Below are positions 1 to 5,553 of a stretch of 13,107 bases of DNA, piece by piece (the stretch's first letter is position 1; every line of letters starts with the position of its first letter). A model generated the notes under the pieces. The model worked only from the letters and a program-made list of their open reading frames with translations. It made no database searches and had not been told where the DNA came from. The DNA lies in contig JAYZHP010000049.1 of assembly GCA_036166415.1 (NCBI GenBank), positions 1-13,107 of the forward strand, read 5' to 3'. This DNA comes from TMED108 sp036166415 (lineage in GTDB: Bacteria; Fidelibacterota; Marinisomatia; Marinisomatales; TCS55). The translations under genes were made by a program, and so were the position numbers.

Positions 1-181
1 CTGCAGGTTTCTTTGCTGCGGGCTTCTTTGCTGCGGGCTTCTTTGCTGCGGGCTTCTTAGTTTTCACTATAGCAGGTTCTTTTCCAGAGCTACTTTTGGC
101 TAATGATGCTTTTTTTAACTCCCTTAATCTTTCTTTATTTTTTCTATGCTTCTTAGAAACTAATTTGTGTTTTTTATTCAT
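1..181 (-). CDS. Lysine-rich basic protein with PAAKK repeats (partial, 5' part)
   Basis: The start codon is ATG at 181-179, and the frame stays open for 60 codons to the window edge, so only the N-terminus is seen. It begins MNKKHKLVSKKHRKNKERL, is extremely basic, then has a short linker rich in Ser and Gly, and ends in repeats of Lys-Pro-Ala-Ala-Lys encoded by a 15-nt DNA repeat. A good ribosome binding site (AAAGGA, 192-187) lies 5 nt before the ATG. Lys/Pro/Ala repeat tails like this occur in bacterial histone-H1-like and other nucleic-acid-binding proteins, so DNA or RNA binding is a reasonable guess from composition alone. I do not recognise a named family. It follows the tRNA-Sec by 32 nt on the same strand. 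It is too short inside the window for ordinary ORF calling, but codon use and the ribosome binding site support a real gene. Confidence 0.7.
   Translation of the reverse strand, partial: MNKKHKLVSKKHRKNKERLRELKKASLAKSSSGKEPAIVKTKKPAAKKPAAKKPAAKKPA
7..58. repeat. 15-nt in-frame tandem repeat (KPAAK units)
   Basis: The unit GCTTCTTTGCTGCGG (plus strand) occurs perfectly at 22-36 and 37-51. A one-mismatch copy lies at 7-21 and the start of another at 52-58. The array may continue beyond the left edge. Each unit is five codons, so copy-number change would keep the reading frame of the lysine-rich protein. Confidence 0.9.
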
Positions 182-186
182 TCTAT

Positions 187-192
187 TCCTTT
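187..192 (-). promoter_or_regulatory. Ribosome binding site of the lysine-rich gene
   Basis: The minus strand reads AAAGGA 5 nt upstream of the ATG at 181. It is one of the few clear Shine-Dalgarno matches in the window and supports this start codon. Confidence 0.6.
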
Positions 193-213
193 TCAAAAAT
201 TAATTAAATCTTG

Positions 214-306
214 CGGGAACGCCTGGGAATTGAACCCAGCTCCTGCTTTATCAGAAGGACAACGGTGTTGAAGACCGCGAGGGGCACCAGCCACCTAATC
301 ATTCCC
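214..306 (-). tRNA. selC: tRNA-Sec (selenocysteine, anticodon TCA, reads UGA)
   Basis: The minus strand folds into a 93-nt tRNA with the hallmarks of bacterial tRNA-Sec. The acceptor pairs GGGAATG with CGTTCCC (7 pairs, one G-U). The eighth position, typical of tRNA-Sec, is an A opposite G. A six-pair D stem (AGG, bulged T, GGC against GCCCCT) closes a short TGGT loop. The anticodon arm is GCGGT-CTTCAAC-ACCGT with anticodon TCA. A long variable arm pairs TCCTTCT with AGCAGGA (one mismatch). The T arm is CTGGG-TTCAATT-CCCAG. The discriminator base is G, as expected for tRNA-Sec, and CCA is not encoded (the next bases are CAA). It lies 16 nt after the SPOR gene stop and 32 nt before the next gene. 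It would be charged with serine and converted by SelA, with delivery by SelB; none of those genes is in the window. An ordinary suppressor or tRNA-Ser is less likely because of the anticodon and the D arm. Confidence 0.88.
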
Positions 307-322
307 ATATGTATAAAAATTC

Positions 323-1165
323 CTATTTCGGACTATTTATAACACGGAAATCTAATCCAAATTTAGATTTAACACTTCTACCAATTTTTTCAGCTTCATT
401 TCTAGATTGATATCGAACTATCCGTACCGCATGTAGCCTTTTCCCATTAGAATTAATTTTATGAACTTCAGTAGGAAAGCCACTATTCTGAAGCTGCTTT
501 TTTAAACGATTTGCATTATTATACTTTCCAAAGGCTCCAACTTGTATGACCCAAGGTTTTGTGGTTTTTTTTCTAGAATTTGATTTTGTTCTTTTGGCTT
601 TAACAATTTTAATTCTTTCGCTGATTGTATTTCGATCTAACCGGACTAGTTTAGGATCTCGATTATTACCAGATATATCTAATAAACCGTATTTCTTATA
701 ATTCAAACTTGGGTATAGTTGATATATTAATTGCAGAGAAAGCTTCGCTGAATCTTGCTCTCCAGTAGCAATGTAGGAATTCACCATTAGGTCCATTGCG
801 CGCTGATGATGGTCTGCTTTAGGATAATCTAATATTGCTCTCTTTAATTGAGTGCTTGCCTGAGAGTATAGGCCTCTTGCAAATAAATACTCTCCAATTT
901 TCATAGATGATAGTGAGGCAAAATCAGAATCTGGATAATTATCAATTAATTTCTGATATTGAGATAATGATGAATCACCATCTTTATTTATTAGAGCCTG
1001 AACAAAATAAACTCCCGGTTCATCCGGATATCTAGATAATAAATCTGGTAGGTTTTCTCTAACCTCTTCATATCTACCTTTTTGAATTAACGTTAAATAT
1101 AAATTTATATTTTGAGCGCTAATCAATGCAAAATTGATAAATATATAAATAAAAAATTTCTTCAT
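323..1165 (-). CDS. Secreted TPR and SPOR-domain protein
   Basis: This is a 280-residue protein with ATG start at 1165, 2 nt after the LapB-like stop, and a TAG stop. Residues 1-17 form a short signal peptide or lipid-free export signal (hydrophobic core, then ISAQ). Residues about 25-155 are helical tetratricopeptide-like repeats; the pattern 'YPxxxxxxxAL...GxYxxA' recurs, for example around 99-115. A basic linker (185-202) leads to a C-terminal SPOR domain at about 203-277, with the typical start WVIQVGAF and the later pattern LHAVRIVRYQSRNEAE. SPOR domains bind septal peptidoglycan stripped of stem peptides, so a periplasmic role at the division site or in envelope maintenance is likely. 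The TPR part probably recruits partners. It is the last protein gene before the tRNA-Sec and sits in the same tight cluster as lapA/lapB-like genes. The domain call is firm; the exact function is inferred. Confidence 0.85.
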   Translation of the reverse strand: MKKFFIYIFINFALISAQNINLYLTLIQKGRYEEVRENLPDLLSRYPDEPGVYFVQALINKDGDSSLSQYQKLIDNYPDSDFASLSSMKIGEYLFARGLYSQASTQLKRAILDYPKADHHQRAMDLMVNSYIATGEQDSAKLSLQLIYQLYPSLNYKKYGLLDISGNNRDPKLVRLDRNTISERIKIVKAKRTKSNSRKKTTKPWVIQVGAFGKYNNANRLKKQLQNSGFPTEVHKINSNGKRLHAVRIVRYQSRNEAEKIGRSVKSKFGLDFRVINSPK

Positions 1166-1167
1166 TA

Positions 1168-2220
1168 TTAATTTCTATCATCCTGCAATAGATCAAAGAT
1201 CTTATCGATACTGCTTGAAAGATGATGATTTTCTGATTCTTTTAAAGAAAGTTTTAATTTCATTAAATGTATAAAAATAGAATTTTCATTATTAATCAGA
1301 GCTTCATCAATTAAGTTCATCGATTCATTAAATTCACCCTTTTGCTGAAGGACATTGGCTAAATTAACTAAAGCTACAAGATTAGAAGGATTTTTATCTA
1401 TAATTCTATTATAAAATTTTTCTACCTCATCAAATTGTCCTAAATCAAAATAGGCAGATTCAATTTTTGATAGTACCTTTTCTCCATTATTTGGATTTAG
1501 ATCAATAAATTTTTCCCAATTTTTTATAGCTTGGCTAAATTGATTATTAGAAGCATATATATCTCCCAATTTTAAATAGGGTAAGCCAAATTCTGGCGAT
1601 GTTTTTATAGCTCTCTTTAGCAATGAAATTGCCTCATCAGACTGATCATTTTTTTGTTTATCCATAGACTGAAAGACTAAGAACCTTGATAGCCGATCAG
1701 GGTCTTTTGATGCCTTGATCCTTTGAACTGATTTTGAAAATTGCGCAGCTTCTTTCCACTCGCTTTGAGTTTCATATATTTCTAATAGAAATTCATTTGC
1801 CCATAAATTCTTTTTGTGTGATTTAAGTACAATCTCAGCTTCTTCTTTTGCTCGATTTAAATTACCTGACTTGTAATAGTCTAAAGCTAAAGATTTATGA
1901 ATTTGCCTAACAATATCTTTGGATAAATTTGGTCGCATCGTTAAAGATCGATGGATCTTTATTGCTCCTTCTATATTCCCTTCCTCTCTAAGAATATTTC
2001 CAATTTGCAAATATGCATCAATATGATTTGTATCTTGCTTAACAACATCCCTAAGATGTTTAAGCGCAACTTTGGTATCGCTTTGAATTATCGCATTAAG
2101 AGCTTTTGTATAGATTGATTCGGTTGACTGAATTTGCTTTGGTCGAAAAAAATAGATCGCAATTACAGTTAATAGAACAATGGTAAATATAATTGCAATT
2201 AAGAGGAAATAGGAATTCAA
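1168..2220 (-). CDS. LapB/YciM-like membrane-anchored TPR protein
   Basis: This is a 350-residue protein. The start is TTG at 2220, 2 nt after the LapA-like stop; there is no in-frame ATG near the N-terminus, and the TTG places the membrane anchor exactly at the beginning. Residues about 4-25 form one transmembrane helix followed by FRPKQ on the inner side. Residues about 36-310 are consecutive TPR units, such as AYLQIGNILREEGNIEGA and ALVNLANVLQQKGEFNES. In Proteobacteria, LapB has this anchor plus TPR layout, lies directly after lapA, and controls LPS synthesis by steering LpxC to the FtsH protease. The match in architecture and in gene order is the basis of the call. The C-terminal rubredoxin-like zinc domain of E. 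coli LapB (two CXXC pairs) is absent: the protein ends in a helical tail LFDLLQDDRN-type segment with no Cys. It could therefore be a generic TPR scaffold. Confidence 0.72.
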   Translation of the reverse strand: MNSYFLLIAIIFTIVLLTVIAIYFFRPKQIQSTESIYTKALNAIIQSDTKVALKHLRDVVKQDTNHIDAYLQIGNILREEGNIEGAIKIHRSLTMRPNLSKDIVRQIHKSLALDYYKSGNLNRAKEEAEIVLKSHKKNLWANEFLLEIYETQSEWKEAAQFSKSVQRIKASKDPDRLSRFLVFQSMDKQKNDQSDEAISLLKRAIKTSPEFGLPYLKLGDIYASNNQFSQAIKNWEKFIDLNPNNGEKVLSKIESAYFDLGQFDEVEKFYNRIIDKNPSNLVALVNLANVLQQKGEFNESMNLIDEALINNENSIFIHLMKLKLSLKESENHHLSSSIDKIFDLLQDDRN

Positions 2221-2222
2221 TA

Positions 2223-2540
2223 TTAGCCATCTCCACTTTCAGAATCATAAATATCTTCATCAATCGATGCATTGCGCAATTCATTTAATTCATCAGACAA
2301 ATTACGATTTTTATTCTTCAGAGATCTTATTTCAGACTTACCCGAAAGTATCATCATTAGAGCCACACCATAACCAATCATCATCCCAACACCTAAAGCG
2401 CCAAGCATCACAACGGAGACAGGTATAGCTTCCTTTTGGTAAAATACTAAATCTACATCAACGGGGTTTGTATTTTGCAAAAGAAAATAAAGTATTATTA
2501 TAACGAGCACTAGTGCGGAAAATATTTTTACTAATTTCAT
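2223..2540 (-). CDS. lapA: LapA-domain (DUF1049) inner-membrane protein
   Basis: This is a 105-residue protein whose ATG overlaps the miaB stop in an ATGA tetrad (4-nt overlap), so translation is probably coupled. The first hydrophobic helix is at about 4-22 and is followed by QNTNPVDVDLVFYQ, the characteristic LapA signature of 'xxNxxxVxVxF' between the helices. The second helix is at about 41-67 (SVVMLGALGVGMMIGYG). A coiled coil follows at about 70-92 and the tail is acidic. The length equals that of E. coli LapA (YciS, about 100 residues). It is known to sit with LapB in the membrane in LPS assembly control; here the next gene is a LapB-like TPR protein only 2 nt away, which supports the pairing. 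Confidence 0.82.
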   Translation of the reverse strand: MKLVKIFSALVLVIIILYFLLQNTNPVDVDLVFYQKEAIPVSVVMLGALGVGMMIGYGVALMMILSGKSEIRSLKNKNRNLSDELNELRNASIDEDIYDSESGDG

Positions 2541-3871
2541 ATTACAGTCTCCAATTCTTGAATTTTTTCAGTTTTACCTTGAAGAGTTATGCCAAGAGCA
2601 GATTTAATTTTGACGGGTACTATATCTCCAATTTTTTCATTTGTCTTATTAAAAATAACCCATTTATTTGAATCAGTTCTTCCCGCCCACTGCTCTGATG
2701 ATCTTTTACTTTCTTTTTCAATTAAAACCTTCTCGGTGTTCCCAATATACTTTTTATTTCTAATTACTGTATGCTCGCGTTGCAAGCTAATTACCTTTTC
2801 AAGTCTCGATTGTTTTTCATCTTCAGGCACATGATCTTCAAATTCCGCTGCTTTTGTTCCAGGTCTTGATGAATATTTAAAGGTGAACGCCGAGTCAAAC
2901 ATTACCTCGTTCATAACTTCAAGTGTTTCATTAAATTTAATTTGATTCTCTCCTGGAAAACCAACAATTATATCTGTTGAGAGACCAACATTTGGAAGTT
3001 TGTTTCGAATAAAATGAGAAAGTTTAATAAACTCCTCCTTAGTATAGGTTCTATTCATTCTTCTTAATACTTGATTGTTACCAGCCTGTAGAGGCAAATG
3101 AACATAGTTGCAAATATTATCATAATTTTTCATAACATCTAATACATCAAGTGTCATATCCTTTGGATGTGGAGATGTATATCTTATTCTCTTTACGCCA
3201 TCTAAGCTTGCTACAGATTCAAGCAGTTTATGAAATTTTTGACCTTCATAATTATATGAATTAACATTTTGTCCAAGAAGAGTAATTTCAGAAAATCCAT
3301 TATTTACAGCCAACATAACTTCTTCAATGATACCTTGAATGCTCCTAGATCTTTCTCTTCCTCTAGTAAATGGAACAATACAAAATGTACAAAACTTATC
3401 ACAACCTCTCATGATTGAAACCCATGCATTAACCCCTTCATTCCTGCTCGGGAAAAGGTTATCATAAACTTCGTATCTAGATAATTTAGTGTCCACAATA
3501 TGGGTATTGTTTTTATTGCTTCTATGGTAGAGCATTTCAGGTAATTTTCTATAGGAATCCGGTCCAAGCACTATGTCTACGTATGGCTTTGACTCCAATA
3601 TATTTTCTTTCAAGTTTTGAGCCATGCACCCTAAAACTCCAATAATTGTTGAAGGCTTTTCATTTTTTATCTTATGATAATACCCTAACCTAGAATGCAC
3701 TTTATCCTCAGCATGCTCCCTAATCGCACAGGTATTAACAAAAATAGCATCAGCATTATTAATATTTTTTGTTTCAGTATAACCTGCGTCAAGCAGCATC
3801 GTAGATACTAATTCAGAATCCGCCACATTCATTTGGCATCCATAGGTTTCTATAAAATATGATTTCTGCAT
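2537..3871 (-). CDS. miaB: tRNA-2-methylthio-N6-isopentenyladenosine synthase MiaB
   Basis: This 444-residue methylthiotransferase adds the methylthio group to isopentenyl-A37 in tRNAs that read UNN codons, using two iron-sulfur clusters and S-adenosylmethionine. The N-terminal UPF0004 domain (about 4-125) shows the three cluster cysteines C12 (ETYGCQMN), C48 (NTCAIRE) and C82 (GCMAQ). The radical-SAM motif CxxxCxxC is at C157, C161 and C164, followed by PFTRGRERSR, which is typical of MiaB rather than RimO or MtaB. The central radical-SAM barrel includes STDIIVGFPGE, and a C-terminal TRAM domain occupies about 378-440. The ATG at 3871 gives full family length. The TGA stop overlaps the lapA start. 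The upstream gap to the M23 gene is 43 nt and contains a possible weak terminator, so miaB may also have its own promoter, but I see no clear one. Confidence 0.95.
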   Translation of the reverse strand: MQKSYFIETYGCQMNVADSELVSTMLLDAGYTETKNINNADAIFVNTCAIREHAEDKVHSRLGYYHKIKNEKPSTIIGVLGCMAQNLKENILESKPYVDIVLGPDSYRKLPEMLYHRSNKNNTHIVDTKLSRYEVYDNLFPSRNEGVNAWVSIMRGCDKFCTFCIVPFTRGRERSRSIQGIIEEVMLAVNNGFSEITLLGQNVNSYNYEGQKFHKLLESVASLDGVKRIRYTSPHPKDMTLDVLDVMKNYDNICNYVHLPLQAGNNQVLRRMNRTYTKEEFIKLSHFIRNKLPNVGLSTDIIVGFPGENQIKFNETLEVMNEVMFDSAFTFKYSSRPGTKAAEFEDHVPEDEKQSRLEKVISLQREHTVIRNKKYIGNTEKVLIEKESKRSSEQWAGRTDSNKWVIFNKTNEKIGDIVPVKIKSALGITLQGKTEKIQELETVI

Positions 3872-3906
3872 AGATTAGGTGAAAATTATGAAAAGAAAAC
3901 TAGAGG

Positions 3907-3930
3907 AAAAAGGCTTACTTCAAGTAGCCT
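3907..3930 (-). terminator. Possible intrinsic terminator or attenuator at the end of the M23 gene
   Basis: The minus strand reads AGGCTACTTGAAGTAAGCCT and then TTTT. The ends pair for five bases, with one bulged A and two or three more pairs, leaving a 3-5 nt loop. The hairpin includes the TAA stop of the M23 gene. The stem is short, and the T-run is only about five long and followed by CC, so termination would be partial at best. It could separate the M23 transcript from miaB. Confidence 0.4.
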
Positions 3931-4853
3931 GAGAAAAAATAATCCAAAGGATTCTGAGGAGCTCCATAGTGATGAACTTCATAGTGTAGGTGAGGACCAA
4001 CTGCTCTACCAGTATTTCCGCTAAATGCGATTAAATCACCTCTGTTGACTTTTGTCCCGGATTTGACATTAATCTTTGAAAGGTGTGCAAACAAAGTTCT
4101 ATATCCGTTTGAATGGTCAATTTTGACCACCTTTCCATAGCCTCCTTGATTTCCAGCATATCTTATTTTACCATCAGCTGGTGCGTATACCTTTGTACCG
4201 CTATTGACCGCAATATCTTGACCATAGTGAAACCTAGTATTTCCATTGAATGGATCTTCTCTGTAGCCAAATCCCGAACCAAGGTAACCTGTTTGAACAG
4301 GCCGTATTGAAGGTACATATTTCAAATTATCAGAATGGTTGCGAACAACTTCATATAAATTATTGTAGCTATTTAATTCAAGCTTAACTTTTCTTGAGAG
4401 TGCATTCACGTTCATTTCAATCTCAGTAATTCTGCTAGTGATGTCACTTGGAATGTCATCTATTGTGTTTGTTTTAAAATCAGTTCCACCAACTCCCAAC
4501 CTTCTGACATCTTTATCAATTTGCGGCAAACCAGCATATGTTCTAATAGCCTCATCTTTTTTCTCTATAGACCCTACTTCACCAGATACATTATCTAATT
4601 GAGACTGCAATGATACAAGGGTTTCAGATAAATGCTCATAACTTGATCTTAAGTTATTCATTTTAGTTTTATATAATATGCCAGTGAGGGCATTAGCTGT
4701 AAAGAATAAAATCGTTGAGATAGATAATACTGAAATACCAATAACAATTAATGCAAATTTTCGAGAAAAATGATAATTGCGCACACCAGTATCTTTTTCA
4801 GATACAATTATATAGTTATGGTATTTGTTAGTATTCTTTTTTGATTGAAACAT
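3915..4853 (-). CDS. M23-family (LytM) peptidoglycan endopeptidase, membrane-anchored
   Basis: This is a 312-residue protein with ATG start at 4853 preceded by an A-rich stretch. A cytoplasmic N-terminus (1-32) leads to one transmembrane helix at about 33-57, then a periplasmic coiled coil at about 63-100 and a linker. The C-terminal M23 domain is at about 185-305. The zinc ligands and catalytic residues are all present: H209 and D213 (HYGQD), H257 (FAHLS), and H288 and H290 (GPHLHYEV). This points to an active enzyme rather than a degenerate EnvC/NlpD-type activator. Anchor, coiled coil and LytM domain resemble the MepM/DipM or SpoIIQ-like class that cuts peptide cross-links during growth and division. 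The gene lies 63 nt after the coiled-coil protein and before miaB, in the envelope half of the cluster. Confidence 0.9.
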   Translation of the reverse strand: MFQSKKNTNKYHNYIIVSEKDTGVRNYHFSRKFALIVIGISVLSISTILFFTANALTGILYKTKMNNLRSSYEHLSETLVSLQSQLDNVSGEVGSIEKKDEAIRTYAGLPQIDKDVRRLGVGGTDFKTNTIDDIPSDITSRITEIEMNVNALSRKVKLELNSYNNLYEVVRNHSDNLKYVPSIRPVQTGYLGSGFGYREDPFNGNTRFHYGQDIAVNSGTKVYAPADGKIRYAGNQGGYGKVVKIDHSNGYRTLFAHLSKINVKSGTKVNRGDLIAFSGNTGRAVGPHLHYEVHHYGAPQNPLDYFFSGYLK

Positions 4854-4916
4854 TTTTTCTTAATTACAATTCAAGGAATAAATTACGAATATAGACTAAA
4901 TACTCAAAAAATTAAA

Positions 4917-5354
4917 TTATTCATTATCAGTCTTGTCTGATTCTTCTTTAGAGCTGTCATCTTGTTCCAATTTTTCACTAATTGAATCTGATGGCAACTC
5001 TGATACTTCAAGCTCTTGCTTTGCTTCAGTCTTAATCTCTTTAATTTCATTTTCTTTTTCAATTATTTGCATATTTAAACTATCAATCTTCTCCACATGT
5101 GAGAAAAACTCAGCATTGCCGGTAAAATTAGACATATTTGCTTCTTTGGAATGGTTGTATACTAATTTTCCTAGGGCCGATATTTCTTTATTCTTATCGC
5201 GTTGGAGCTGGTGAACCACCAGCTTAATTTTACTTATCTTTGTTAATTCTTCAGTCTTGGCAACAGCAACTTTACTCACTTCTTCTGCTTTTTCAACTGC
5301 AGCATTACTCCAGTCTTTCATATTTGATTTTAAATCATCCCATATTTTTGACAT
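4917..5354 (-). CDS. Acidic-tailed coiled-coil protein of unknown function
   Basis: This is a 145-residue protein, ATG at 5354, 34 nt after the 54-aa membrane protein. I do not recognise the family. Residues 1-42 are an amphipathic, Ala/Lys/Glu-rich helix (AVEKAEEVSKVAVAKTEEL) of the kind seen in phasin-like and YtxH-like proteins. Residues about 45-75 contain KNKEISALGKLVYNH, reminiscent of small proteins in which a 'LG..vY' helix precedes a zinc ribbon, but no Cys pair is present. Residues about 85-115 form a second coiled coil. The last 30 residues are almost all Glu, Asp, Ser and Lys and look disordered. There is no signal peptide or membrane helix, so it is probably cytoplasmic and self-associating. 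Its neighbours, a small membrane protein and an M23 peptidase, suggest an envelope link, but that is only context. Confidence 0.75.
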   Translation of the reverse strand: MSKIWDDLKSNMKDWSNAAVEKAEEVSKVAVAKTEELTKISKIKLVVHQLQRDKNKEISALGKLVYNHSKEANMSNFTGNAEFFSHVEKIDSLNMQIIEKENEIKEIKTEAKQELEVSELPSDSISEKLEQDDSSKEESDKTDNE

Positions 5355-5388
5355 AATTAGCTCTTTTTATAATGTATAATTTCTATTA

Positions 5389-5553
5389 TTAATTTCTCTT
5401 CAGCAACATATTTGCTATATAAAATAAGCTAGATCCAATAATTAGGGCATTAATTTCTAAAGAAACATTTTTATCATTGATTCCTTTGACTAACCCAGAT
5501 AAAACTATGAACATTGAAAGAATCTGAATGCTTCTAAGTATGATGTACTTCAT
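5389..5553 (-). CDS. 54-residue two-helix membrane protein
   Basis: The start is ATG at 5553 and the TAA stop ends at 5389. The gene overlaps the last 20 nt of the upstream flavoprotein gene in another frame, which suggests coupled translation. The product begins MKYIILRSIQILSMFIVLSG. The first hydrophobic segment covers about residues 3-22, a polar loop GINDKNVSLE follows, and a second hydrophobic segment covers about 36-51, ending in a positive LLKRN tail. A hairpin with both ends in the cytoplasm is the likely topology. No family is recognised. A 0.2 kb hole between two tightly packed genes, a clean two-helix product, and the same strand and spacing as its neighbours are the arguments for a real gene. 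The ribosome binding site is weak (ACGAGAT just before the ATG). Confidence 0.6.
   Translation of the reverse strand: MKYIILRSIQILSMFIVLSGLVKGINDKNVSLEINALIIGSSLFYIANMLLKRN

Noticed and set aside
1..60. 15-nt direct repeats as a CRISPR-like array
   Set aside because: Units are contiguous without spacers, are in frame, and encode KPAAK repeats; this is a coding microsatellite.
2096..2284. Minus-strand 62-residue ORF spanning the lapA/lapB junction
   Set aside because: It is a frame shadow of the LapA and LapB genes, both of which have clear domain evidence; its product has no recognisable features.
2537..2539. TGA at the end of miaB as a possible selenocysteine codon, given the tRNA-Sec nearby
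   Set aside because: MiaB already has a complete TRAM domain and normal length at this stop, and the TGA overlaps the lapA start in the common ATGA arrangement.
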